Source of the DNA: JANMZR01 sp031383555
GTDB lineage: Bacteria > Bacteroidota > Bacteroidia > Cytophagales > Spirosomataceae
Assembly: GCA_031383555.1 (NCBI GenBank)
Contig: JANMZR010000094.1
Coordinates: forward strand, 1 to 14,633
DNA length: 14,633 bases
Direction of reading: 5' to 3'
In this document: one piece after another, positions 1 to 6,803 of the stretch
How the letters are laid out: every line of letters starts with the position of its first letter
How positions within the stretch are numbered: position 1 is the first letter of the stretch
Program-made: the position numbers and the translations under genes
The notes under the pieces: model-generated
Databases searched by the model: none
What the model was told of the DNA's origin: nothing
Seen by the model: only the letters and a program-made list of their open reading frames with translations

Positions 1-2
1 GG

Positions 3-1328
3 TGGAAGGCCATGACAATGCTTAACGATAATGTGGTTGGTATTGATGCTTCAATATTTATGCATCCGCTTACTTGGAAGGCCTCGGGGCATGTCGACTC
101 GTTTAATGACCCAATGATTGACAATAAGGATTCCAAAAAACGTTATCGAGCCGATCAGTTATTAGAAGCAAAAGCAGAAGCCTATGCTGCCGAAGGTAGA
201 CCAGAAGTTGGTCAAGCATTATTAACAGAAATGGCAAGATTATTGGATGCAGTGGATTTAGAAGGAGTTCGACAATTGATTATAAATGAGGGAATTAGTT
301 GCCCGATTTCAAATACATTAAACTGGACTGAGGTGCGCCAGTTTAACCTTATGTTTTCAACCCAAGTGGGAGCGGTAAGTGAAGATGCTAGCTTGATTTA
401 TCTTCGCCCTGAAACTGCTCAGGGTATATTTGTTAACTTTTTAAATGTACAAAAGTCAGGACGAATGAAAGTACCATTTGGCATTGCCCAAATTGGTAAA
501 GCCTTTAGAAATGAGATAGTTGCACGTAATTTCATATTCCGCATGCGAGAGTTTGAGCAAATGGAAATGCAATTTTTTGTACGCCCAGGAACTGAAATGG
601 AATGGTACAATAAATGGAAAGAAACAAGAATTAACTTCCATAAAGCATTGGGGTTGCCTGCTGAAAAATTAAAATTTCACGACCATGATAAACTTGCACA
701 TTATGCCAATGCTGCAGTTGATATTGAGTACCAATTTCCTTTTGGTTTTAAAGAAATGGAAGGAATTCACTCCCGTACAGCTTTTGATTTGACAGCTCAT
801 CAAGAACTTTCTAAGAAAAAGCAACAGTATTTTGATGCTGAATTGGATGAAAGTGGCAAGCCCTATGGCAATTATATTCCATTTGTGGTGGAAACTTCAG
901 TTGGAGCCGACCGTTTATTTTTAGCGATTTTATGTAATGCATATACATCGGAGTCGACAGGTGAAGGCGACACTTTAAAGGAAAGAACCTATTTAAAATT
1001 CCACCCAGCAGTGGCACCCATAAAAGCGGCAATACTTCCTTTAGTGAAAAAAGATGGTTTGGCAGAAAAAGCTCAAGCTATTTACCATTCTTTAAAGCGC
1101 TCATTTACATGTACTTATGATGATGGTGCGGCCATAGGCAAGCGTTACACTCGACAGGATTTGATTGGCACACCTTATTGCATTGTGGTGGACTATCAAA
1201 CAATGGAAGACGAAACAGTAACCATTCGCCACCGTGATACAATGGAGCAAGAGCGGATTTTAATTACTGATTTAAGAGAAAAAATAGGCTTTGAAGTAAG
1301 TATAGAACGAGTTTTTGAGAAATTGTAA
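3..1328 (+). CDS. glyS: Glycyl-tRNA synthetase, 5'-truncated by window edge
   Basis: Attaches glycine to tRNA-Gly in the cytoplasm using ATP. This is the single-chain, eukaryote-like class II (alpha2) form. The frame is open to the left edge (codons Trp-Lys-Ala directly precede the ATG at 12), and family members begin tens of residues earlier with class II motif 1, so the ATG at 12 is internal and the N-terminus lies outside. Visible in order: the MHPLTWKASGHVDSFNDP block; RPETAQGIF; motif 2 (FRNEI...FRMREFEQMEMQF); motif 3 (VETSVGADRLFLAIL); then the anticodon-binding domain, beginning near APIKAAILPL and including GKRYTRQDLIGTP and VTIRHRDTMEQ. About 440 residues are visible against roughly 490-510 for full-length relatives. 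All catalytic blocks in the visible part look intact. The gene is followed immediately by a strong terminator, so it is probably the last gene of its transcript. Confidence 0.96.
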   Translation, partial: WKAMTMLNDNVVGIDASIFMHPLTWKASGHVDSFNDPMIDNKDSKKRYRADQLLEAKAEAYAAEGRPEVGQALLTEMARLLDAVDLEGVRQLIINEGISCPISNTLNWTEVRQFNLMFSTQVGAVSEDASLIYLRPETAQGIFVNFLNVQKSGRMKVPFGIAQIGKAFRNEIVARNFIFRMREFEQMEMQFFVRPGTEMEWYNKWKETRINFHKALGLPAEKLKFHDHDKLAHYANAAVDIEYQFPFGFKEMEGIHSRTAFDLTAHQELSKKKQQYFDAELDESGKPYGNYIPFVVETSVGADRLFLAILCNAYTSESTGEGDTLKERTYLKFHPAVAPIKAAILPLVKKDGLAEKAQAIYHSLKRSFTCTYDDGAAIGKRYTRQDLIGTPYCIVVDYQTMEDETVTIRHRDTMEQERILITDLREKIGFEVSIERVFEKL

Positions 1329-1348
1329 ATAAAAGGCATACTTAAAAT

Positions 1349-1393
1349 ATAGGCAATGAAAATTATTTGATTTCATTGCCTATTTTTGTTTTT
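1349..1393 (+). terminator. Intrinsic terminator after glyS
   Basis: A perfect 13-bp stem, ATAGGCAATGAAA (1349-1361) with TTTCATTGCCTAT (1371-1383), has a 9-nt loop and is followed by TTTTGTTTTT. It lies 21 bases after the glyS stop and ends glyS transcription before the symporter gene. Confidence 0.9.
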
Positions 1394-1424
1394 AATTCAT
1401 CATGTAAAAAACTAAACTTTTTAA

Positions 1425-2672
1425 ATGAAACTAAACATTACCTACAAAATATTTATTGGAATGATCCTTGGCATATTGGTCGGGTTTCTACTAAATAAAA
1501 ACTATTCAGCAGACGCAGAGTTTCTTAACAAAATTGGAGGCTATCTCAATTTACTAAGTAAGGTATTTTTGAGAATGATAAAAATGATTATTGGGCCACT
1601 GATATTCTCTATATTAACAGTAGGAATTGCCAAATTAGGTGACTTTAAATTGGTTGGAAGAATAGGCATTAAAACCTTAGGTTATTTTTATTTTGCAACT
1701 ATTTTATCGCTATTAACGGGATTAATAGCTGTAAATCTACTCAAACCTGGCAAAATGATGCAACTAGAACTCCCTCCTTCTGATGCCGATACTGGAATTG
1801 AAGCTAAAAAAATGACTTTGGAGAATTTCATCACCCATGTATTCCCTGAAAGCTTTTTCGATGCCTTAGCCAATAATGAAGTATTGCAAATTGTAGTATT
1901 TTCTATCTTTTTTGGTATAGCAACTGCAGCCATTGGCGACAAGGGAAAAATCATAATCAAAGGCCTCGATGCAGTGTCGGAAGTGATGTTTAAAGTAGTA
2001 AATTTTGTGATGGGATTTGCTCCTTATGGCGTATTTGGAGCAGTAGCAGCGGTAATAGCACAGAAAGGAGTTGGAATATTAGGAGGCTATTTATATTTAA
2101 TTATTTGTTTTTTTGCAACACTGGCCTTCTTTATTTTAGTGATATTACCTGCAATTTGCTTTTTTGTAAAAGTTCCTTATTGGAAGCTTTTGGCCAAAGT
2201 AAAAGATGCTTTATTTCTATCATTTGGCACAGCAAGTTCAGAAGCCTCAATGCCGCTACAAATAGAAAAACTAAAAGAATTTGGGGTCTCTGAGCGAATC
2301 GTAAGCTTTGTTTTGCCATTGGGCTATTCCTTTAATTTGGACGGTTCAATGATGTATATGACCTTTGCGGTTGGCTTTATTGCTCAAGCTTATGGGATAG
2401 AACTGTCTGTTGGTCAACAAATTACAATGATGCTCACGCTATTACTCACTAGTAAGGGCATCGCAGGTGTACCACGTGCGAGCTTAGTTGTTATTGCAGG
2501 CACTATGAGTATGTTTAACCTACCAGCTCAAGGTTTAATCTTACTGTTTGCTGTAGATTGGCTATTGGATATGGGTCGTTCTGCCACTTCAGTGGCTGGC
2601 AATGCTGTGGCTACTGCGATTGTGGCTAAATGGGAAGGGGAGCTTAATATGGATGATTCTAAAAATAATTAA
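1425..2672 (+). CDS. DAACS-family dicarboxylate/amino acid:cation symporter
   Basis: A 415-residue inner-membrane secondary transporter of the GltP/DctA (SLC1-like) fold, importing glutamate/aspartate or C4-dicarboxylates with cations. Motifs: HP1 tip GTASSEASMP (residues 268-277), TM7 NLDGS (304-308), HP2 TSKGIAGVPRAS (342-352) and the TM8 signature DMGRSATSVAGN (382-393) followed by VATAIVAKWEGEL. The HP1 tip and the GN-VAT-VAKW tail recall DctA more than the Na+/aspartate transporters. In archaeal GltPh numbering, the Asp394 and Arg397 equivalents (D382, R385) are kept, while Asn401 and Asp405 are Ser389 and Asn393. Substrate therefore cannot be assigned from sequence alone. The start ATG follows an A/T-rich leader without a Shine-Dalgarno. 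The stop overlaps the next start (TAATG), indicating translational coupling to the small downstream gene. Confidence 0.93.
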   Translation: MKLNITYKIFIGMILGILVGFLLNKNYSADAEFLNKIGGYLNLLSKVFLRMIKMIIGPLIFSILTVGIAKLGDFKLVGRIGIKTLGYFYFATILSLLTGLIAVNLLKPGKMMQLELPPSDADTGIEAKKMTLENFITHVFPESFFDALANNEVLQIVVFSIFFGIATAAIGDKGKIIIKGLDAVSEVMFKVVNFVMGFAPYGVFGAVAAVIAQKGVGILGGYLYLIICFFATLAFFILVILPAICFFVKVPYWKLLAKVKDALFLSFGTASSEASMPLQIEKLKEFGVSERIVSFVLPLGYSFNLDGSMMYMTFAVGFIAQAYGIELSVGQQITMMLTLLLTSKGIAGVPRASLVVIAGTMSMFNLPAQGLILLFAVDWLLDMGRSATSVAGNAVATAIVAKWEGELNMDDSKNN

Positions 2673-2983
2673 TGGAAGTTTCAGAAGCGGAAATCTTTCA
2701 AAATGAGGTAATCAGGCCCATTATAAAGGCTAAAAATGATTTCATTATCTCTTTTTTTAAAGATTATATTGCATCAAAAAAAATCATTTTTGAAAGTGAG
2801 TTTGATAAAAGAAACAAAATTGAGAATATATTAAAAGCCGATCTTTCCTTGAAAAATATTTTTATTGGCGCTATTATAGCTAATTTATCAAAAACAGAAC
2901 TAGATAACTTTCTTGAAAATAAAGCAGAATATTCGAAAAGAATTATTTCAATTATTGCAAAAAGACTATTCGATAATTTATAA
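2672..2983 (+). CDS. Small conserved-looking protein co-translated with symporter
   Basis: A 103-residue soluble protein of unknown function. Its ATG shares one base with the symporter stop (TAATG), so it probably depends on translation of that gene. It has no signal peptide, membrane segment or metal-binding motif. It looks mainly alpha-helical and charged: MEVSEAEIFQNEVIRPIIKA at the start, then a lysine/glutamate-rich middle and a C-terminal helix IISIIAKRLFDNL. From memory, the 'EAExFQNxxxRPxIKxxND' start resembles a small Bacteroidota family sometimes labelled 'glyoxalase'; nothing here supports that enzymatic name, so I give no function. Overlap with an intact transporter and a sensible amino-acid composition argue that it is a real gene. 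A role linked to the transporter (modulator or accessory) is only an inference from position. Confidence 0.75.
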   Translation: MEVSEAEIFQNEVIRPIIKAKNDFIISFFKDYIASKKIIFESEFDKRNKIENILKADLSLKNIFIGAIIANLSKTELDNFLENKAEYSKRIISIIAKRLFDNL

Positions 2984-2989
2984 GTCAAT

Positions 2990-3030
2990 TTTGTATTGTA
3001 CAAAAAATCGATTTTTTTTGTACAAAAAAT
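2990..3030 (+). promoter_or_regulatory. Probable vapBC promoter with paired TTGTACAA operators
   Basis: Two identical 8-bp palindromes TTGTACAA lie at 2996-3003 and 3018-3025, centres 22 bp apart (two helical turns). The second is the core of a 16-bp perfect palindrome of six T, GTAC and six A (3014-3029). Each copy sits in a 13-bp direct repeat TTGTACAAAAAAT. A Bacteroidota-type promoter can be drawn across them: TTTG at 2990-2993, 19 bases, then TTTTTTTG at 3013-3020 (one mismatch to TAnnTTTG). The antitoxin start is at 3038. Negative autoregulation by ribbon-helix-helix antitoxins through such repeats is typical of the family; the site itself is inferred. Confidence 0.6.
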
Positions 3031-3037
3031 TAAAGAT

Positions 3038-3226
3038 ATGACAACAAATATTGATATTGATCAGGATAAATTATCGAAAATAATGAGGCTTAAGAACTTT
3101 AAAACAAAGAAAGAGGCTGTGAATGAGGCTCTAAGCGAATATTTGAAAAATTTGAATCGAAGAGAGGTATTAAAATGGAGAGGAACAGGATGGGAAGGTG
3201 ATTTAAATGTAATGAGAGAAGATTGA
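3038..3226 (+). CDS. vapB: VapB-type antitoxin, ribbon-helix-helix
   Basis: The 62-residue antitoxin partner of the PIN-domain protein that follows. Residues 1-45 fit a ribbon-helix-helix DNA-binding domain: a short strand MTTNIDIDQDKL, then helices with the family pattern TKKEAVNEALSEYLK. The tail RGTGWEGDLNVMRED matches the 'GxGWEGDLxxMR' segment with which this VapB family contacts its toxin. I place the start at 3038 rather than at the in-frame ATG at 2996. The longer version would run through the paired TTGTACAA repeats and add a non-homologous leader, whereas the protein from 3038 begins as family members do. The stop TGA overlaps the toxin ATG (TGATG), coupling the two genes. Expected roles are sequestering the toxin and repressing the operon. 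Confidence 0.85.
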   Translation: MTTNIDIDQDKLSKIMRLKNFKTKKEAVNEALSEYLKNLNRREVLKWRGTGWEGDLNVMRED

Positions 3227-3630
3227 TGGAAATTGCAATTTTTGACACTTCTATTTGGGTTGACCTTTATCGAAACAATATTACATTAAAAGTTACTTTG
3301 CTAGAAAATTATATTGAATTTTATCCCAATAAAATATTTTTGACTCTAACCATTATTCAAGAAATATTACAAGGTTGTAAAACAATTTCTGAATTTGAAT
3401 ATAGAAAATCTGTTTTATCGGATTTTAATTTTTTTGAAGATCATTGGCTCGAAACTTCAACATCTGTAGCCAGACTATATTTCGACCTCAGAAAAAAAGG
3501 CGTAACTATTCGTAAAAGCACAGATTGTCTTATAGCTCAAGTAGCAATACAAAACGATGTTTTGTTGGTACACAACGATTCAGATTTTGAATTAATGGCT
3601 CAAAACTCAACTTTGCGCACTTTCAAATAA
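3226..3630 (+). CDS. vapC: VapC-type PIN-domain toxin ribonuclease
   Basis: A 134-residue PIN-domain protein, a normal length for VapC toxins, which are Mg2+-dependent RNases that typically cut tRNA or rRNA and stop translation when the antitoxin is lost. The acidic active-site residues are present: Asp7 (FDTSIWVDL), Glu46 (IIQEILQG), Asp100 (KSTDCLIAQ), and Asp118/Asp120 (HNDSDFEL). The ATG at 3226 is used; a TTG one codon earlier is in frame but less likely. It overlaps the antitoxin stop by one base. No frameshift or lost catalytic residue is visible, so the toxin should be active. The RNA target cannot be read from sequence. The pair sits alone between metabolic and envelope genes, consistent with independent acquisition. 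Confidence 0.88.
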   Translation: MEIAIFDTSIWVDLYRNNITLKVTLLENYIEFYPNKIFLTLTIIQEILQGCKTISEFEYRKSVLSDFNFFEDHWLETSTSVARLYFDLRKKGVTIRKSTDCLIAQVAIQNDVLLVHNDSDFELMAQNSTLRTFK

Positions 3631-3682
3631 CACTTTTAACACTATTTAACCCACTAAAAATTAAAACCCTCAATCTTTTTGC

Positions 3683-3690
3683 TAATTTTG
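3683..3690 (+). promoter_or_regulatory. Candidate -7 element upstream of DUF2723 gene
   Basis: TAATTTTG matches the Bacteroidota -7 consensus TAnnTTTG exactly and lies 65 bases before the start codon, in the 125-base gap after vapC. No clear TTTG -33 element is found 19-21 bases upstream, so this is tentative. Confidence 0.35.
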
Positions 3691-3755
3691 AATAATAATA
3701 TCCTAATTCTATAAACAAATTCAATAAAAAGCCGTAAAATTTTTTAGTCCCCACA

Positions 3756-6704
3756 ATGAATAATTTCAAAAAAATCAATAATATAGTTGGCTGGTCAGTT
3801 TTTGCCATCGCCTTTATCACCTACGTGATTACCATGGAAGATACTGCCAGTTTTTGGGATGCGGGCGAATTCATAGCCGTTTCTTACAAATTGATGGTTC
3901 CCCACCCTCCCGGAGCTCCCCTTTTTCTTATTTTGGGAAGATTGTTCTCAATGTTAGCAGGAGACGACGTTACTCGAGTTGCCTATTGGATTAATATGCT
4001 TTCAGTTTTGGCGAGTTCGTTTACAATTTTATTTTTATTTTGGACTATCACTATGTTAGGGCGTAAAATAATAAATAAAATTGGTGAAGAATTAGCTCAA
4101 TCAGACCTAATACTTATCATGGGTGCGGGCGCTGTGGGGGCCTTGGCTTATACTTTTTCAGATACATTTTGGTTTTCAGCGGTTGAGGCTGAGGTTTACG
4201 GAATGTCGTCATTTTTCACTGCAATAGTATTTTGGGCAGCTTTCAAATGGGAGCTTATTGAAGATGAAGCAGCCGCAAACCGTTGGATTATATTTATAGC
4301 TTATTTAACAGGCCTTTCAATTGGAGTCCATTTATTGAATTTGGTAACTATTCCTGCATTAGCACTCATCTATTATTATAAAAAAACAGAAAAACCAACT
4401 AATAAAGGTTTGATAATTGCATTACTAATTGGGATTGTAATTATTGGAATTATCAACTCGGGTGTAATTCCAGGACTTCCTTCATTAGGTTTTCAGTTTG
4501 AACTACTTTTCGTGAACGGCTTTGGGGCAGCTTATGGAGTAGGAATAGCTGTATTTTGTCTTCTTTTATTTGGCGTATTAATTTTCGGATTAATGTATTC
4601 TCAGAAAAAAGGAAAACTGGCTTTAAATATGGCACTCCTTTCATTATCATTTATATTAATAGGTTACTTAAGTTATATGATGGTATTAGTTAGATCAAAC
4701 TTCAATCCGCCTATCAATGAAAACAACCCAAGTGACGCCCTGAATTATGTAATGTACTTAAAAAGAGAGCAATATGGTGATCGATCCCTTGCCTATGGCC
4801 CACATTATATGGCGCAAGTAGCAGCAGTTGAAAATGGGAAAGATGTTTATAGAAAGCAAAACGGAAAATATGTTGTTTATGACCACAAGCCCAATGTAAC
4901 TTATGAACCCGGTTCTGAAATGTTATTTCCAAGAATTGGCTCTTCACAATCGGGCCATTCCGCACTTTATGAAGAAGAGCTTAATTTGGCTGCAGGAGAG
5001 AAACCGAATTTTGGTGATAATTTATTGTTTTTTGCCAAATACCAAATAAGCAAAATGTATCTCAGGTACTTTGGTTGGAATTTCGTTGGAAGAGAATCCG
5101 ACATTCAAGGTGCAGGAATTGCCCCTTTTCCAAAAAGTAGTTTACCAAAAACATTGCAAAATAATAAAGCCAATAACAACTATTTCTTCTTACCATTAAT
5201 TCTCGGTTTACTCGGCTTTTTTTACCAATTAAACAAAAGGGATAAAGACTGGTTGAGCATTTTCGTAGTGTTTATTATGACTGGTTTAGCTTTGGTTGTA
5301 TTTATGAATTCACCACCTACAGAGCCTCGTGAACGTGATTATATTTATGTAGGCTCCTTTTATGCGTTTGCTATTTGGATAGGGATTGGCGTTATAGGCT
5401 TAGCAGATTTATTGAAAAAATTTGTAAAAAATGCCAGCAGCAGAGCAATAGCAGCCACTGTAGTTTCGCTTTCAGTACCGGTAATTATGGGTTTTCAAGG
5501 TTGGGACGACCACGATCGCTCAAATAGGTTCCATTCAGTTGATTTCGCTAAAAACTTATTGAATGGTTGCGCACCTAATGCTATATTATTTACAGGTGGC
5601 GACAACGATACCTTCCCATTATGGTATGCACAAGAGGTTGAAGGCTTTCGAAAAGACGTACGTGTGTGCAACTTGTCCTTGTTAGGAACTGATTGGTATA
5701 TTCAACAAATGAAGCGAAAGACCTATGAATCAGATGCTTTGCCTATTTCATTAGAATTTGATCAATATATATCTGGAATTAACGATAATATTCCTTTTTA
5801 CGAAAACGGAAATGTAAAAAACGGCATAAACTTAAAGGATTATTTGGAATACATTCATCAAGATAAAGAAGCCATAAAGGTACAGTCAATGAATGGCGAT
5901 TTTATAAATACACTACCTTCATCAATATTTTTTCTGCCTGTAAATAAAGAGGAAGTACTAAAATTAGGTATTGTTCCAAAAGAAATGGAAACCCAAATTG
6001 CCGATACCGTCTCTTGGACTTATGGTAAAAAGGATATATTTAAACCTGAATTGATTCAATTGGATATAATCGCTCAAAATAATTGGAAGCGACCGATTTA
6101 TTTCTCCTCTTCAATTTCTTCAGAATCCTATTTGGGATTAAAAGAATATATGCAAGTTGAAGGCATGGTTTATCGCTTATTACCAGTAAAAGTATTAGGT
6201 GCAAAAGACGGATTTGTAAATACAGATATTGCCATGAAAAATATGCTTACTAAAACCTTTTGGCGTAATATGGACAATGAAAAGGTTTATTATAATGAGT
6301 TTTATACGGGATCACCAGTGATTTCATCGAGAATTGCATTCGCAAAATTGGCTGGACAGTTAATTCAGGAAGGGAAAAAAGATAAAGCAAAACAAGTTTT
6401 AGCTTATGCAATGAAGGTATTGCCCAATAAGTCGATTCCCTATGACCAAGTAAGCACAAATTTTATTAGCTTGTTTTTAGAAATTAGTGACAAAAAATCG
6501 GCCCTTGATATTGCTAACACCATTTCAAAAAGAGATGATGATAACTTAAGGTATTATTTATCAGCAGGAAATAGAAACTCGCAGGAAATAAACACCAATT
6601 TGTATGAGCTTCAGATGATTTCGCAGGCTTTTAAAGATGCTAAAATGCCTGAAGCAACTAAATATGAGGCTATATTTGAGAAATACTATAAAATGGTTGA
6701 ATAA
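3756..6704 (+). CDS. DUF2723 (TMEM260-like) membrane glycosyltransferase candidate
   Basis: A 982-residue polytopic inner-membrane protein of the DUF2723 family, which includes human TMEM260, a protein O-mannosyltransferase. The N-terminus has a membrane segment (about residues 10-27) followed by the conserved loop FWDAGEFI (Asp35 and Glu38) and HPPGAPLF (50-57). An acidic first periplasmic loop of this kind is the catalytic feature of lipid-phosphosugar-dependent GT-C enzymes. Many further hydrophobic segments follow through about residue 570, with a large hydrophilic loop in between (SDALNYVMYLKREQYGDRSL region). The C-terminal third is soluble, with the conserved GGDNDTFPLWYAQEVEGF block and a helical end. 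Length fits Bacteroidota relatives (roughly 1000). Transfer of sugar to exported proteins or lipids is inferred from the family; donor and acceptor are unknown. It is monocistronic, ending at a terminator shared with dnaJ. Confidence 0.88.
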   Translation: MNNFKKINNIVGWSVFAIAFITYVITMEDTASFWDAGEFIAVSYKLMVPHPPGAPLFLILGRLFSMLAGDDVTRVAYWINMLSVLASSFTILFLFWTITMLGRKIINKIGEELAQSDLILIMGAGAVGALAYTFSDTFWFSAVEAEVYGMSSFFTAIVFWAAFKWELIEDEAAANRWIIFIAYLTGLSIGVHLLNLVTIPALALIYYYKKTEKPTNKGLIIALLIGIVIIGIINSGVIPGLPSLGFQFELLFVNGFGAAYGVGIAVFCLLLFGVLIFGLMYSQKKGKLALNMALLSLSFILIGYLSYMMVLVRSNFNPPINENNPSDALNYVMYLKREQYGDRSLAYGPHYMAQVAAVENGKDVYRKQNGKYVVYDHKPNVTYEPGSEMLFPRIGSSQSGHSALYEEELNLAAGEKPNFGDNLLFFAKYQISKMYLRYFGWNFVGRESDIQGAGIAPFPKSSLPKTLQNNKANNNYFFLPLILGLLGFFYQLNKRDKDWLSIFVVFIMTGLALVVFMNSPPTEPRERDYIYVGSFYAFAIWIGIGVIGLADLLKKFVKNASSRAIAATVVSLSVPVIMGFQGWDDHDRSNRFHSVDFAKNLLNGCAPNAILFTGGDNDTFPLWYAQEVEGFRKDVRVCNLSLLGTDWYIQQMKRKTYESDALPISLEFDQYISGINDNIPFYENGNVKNGINLKDYLEYIHQDKEAIKVQSMNGDFINTLPSSIFFLPVNKEEVLKLGIVPKEMETQIADTVSWTYGKKDIFKPELIQLDIIAQNNWKRPIYFSSSISSESYLGLKEYMQVEGMVYRLLPVKVLGAKDGFVNTDIAMKNMLTKTFWRNMDNEKVYYNEFYTGSPVISSRIAFAKLAGQLIQEGKKDKAKQVLAYAMKVLPNKSIPYDQVSTNFISLFLEISDKKSALDIANTISKRDDDNLRYYLSAGNRNSQEINTNLYELQMISQAFKDAKMPEATKYEAIFEKYYKMVE

Positions 6705-6725
6705 ATTCTATTTATAAAAATCCAT

Positions 6726-6761
6726 AAAAAAATCCTGGCCATAAATGATCAGGATTTTTTT
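6726..6761. terminator. Bidirectional intrinsic terminator
   Basis: A perfect 12-bp inverted repeat, AAAAAAATCCTG (6726-6737) with CAGGATTTTTTT (6750-6761), encloses a 12-nt loop. Because the stem base is A7 on one side and T7 on the other, it gives a hairpin followed by a U-tract on either strand. It lies between the convergent DUF2723 gene (+) and dnaJ (-). Confidence 0.88.
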
Positions 6762-6803
6762 GTGAATGAAAATTAGTAATATTTTTGAAAATAATAAAAA
6801 GTC

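Noticed and set aside
2990..3030. The palindromic A/T-rich repeat as a terminator for the symporter operon
   Set aside because: The stem would be almost entirely A-T around a CG centre and no separate U-tract follows; its position before vapB fits an operator better.
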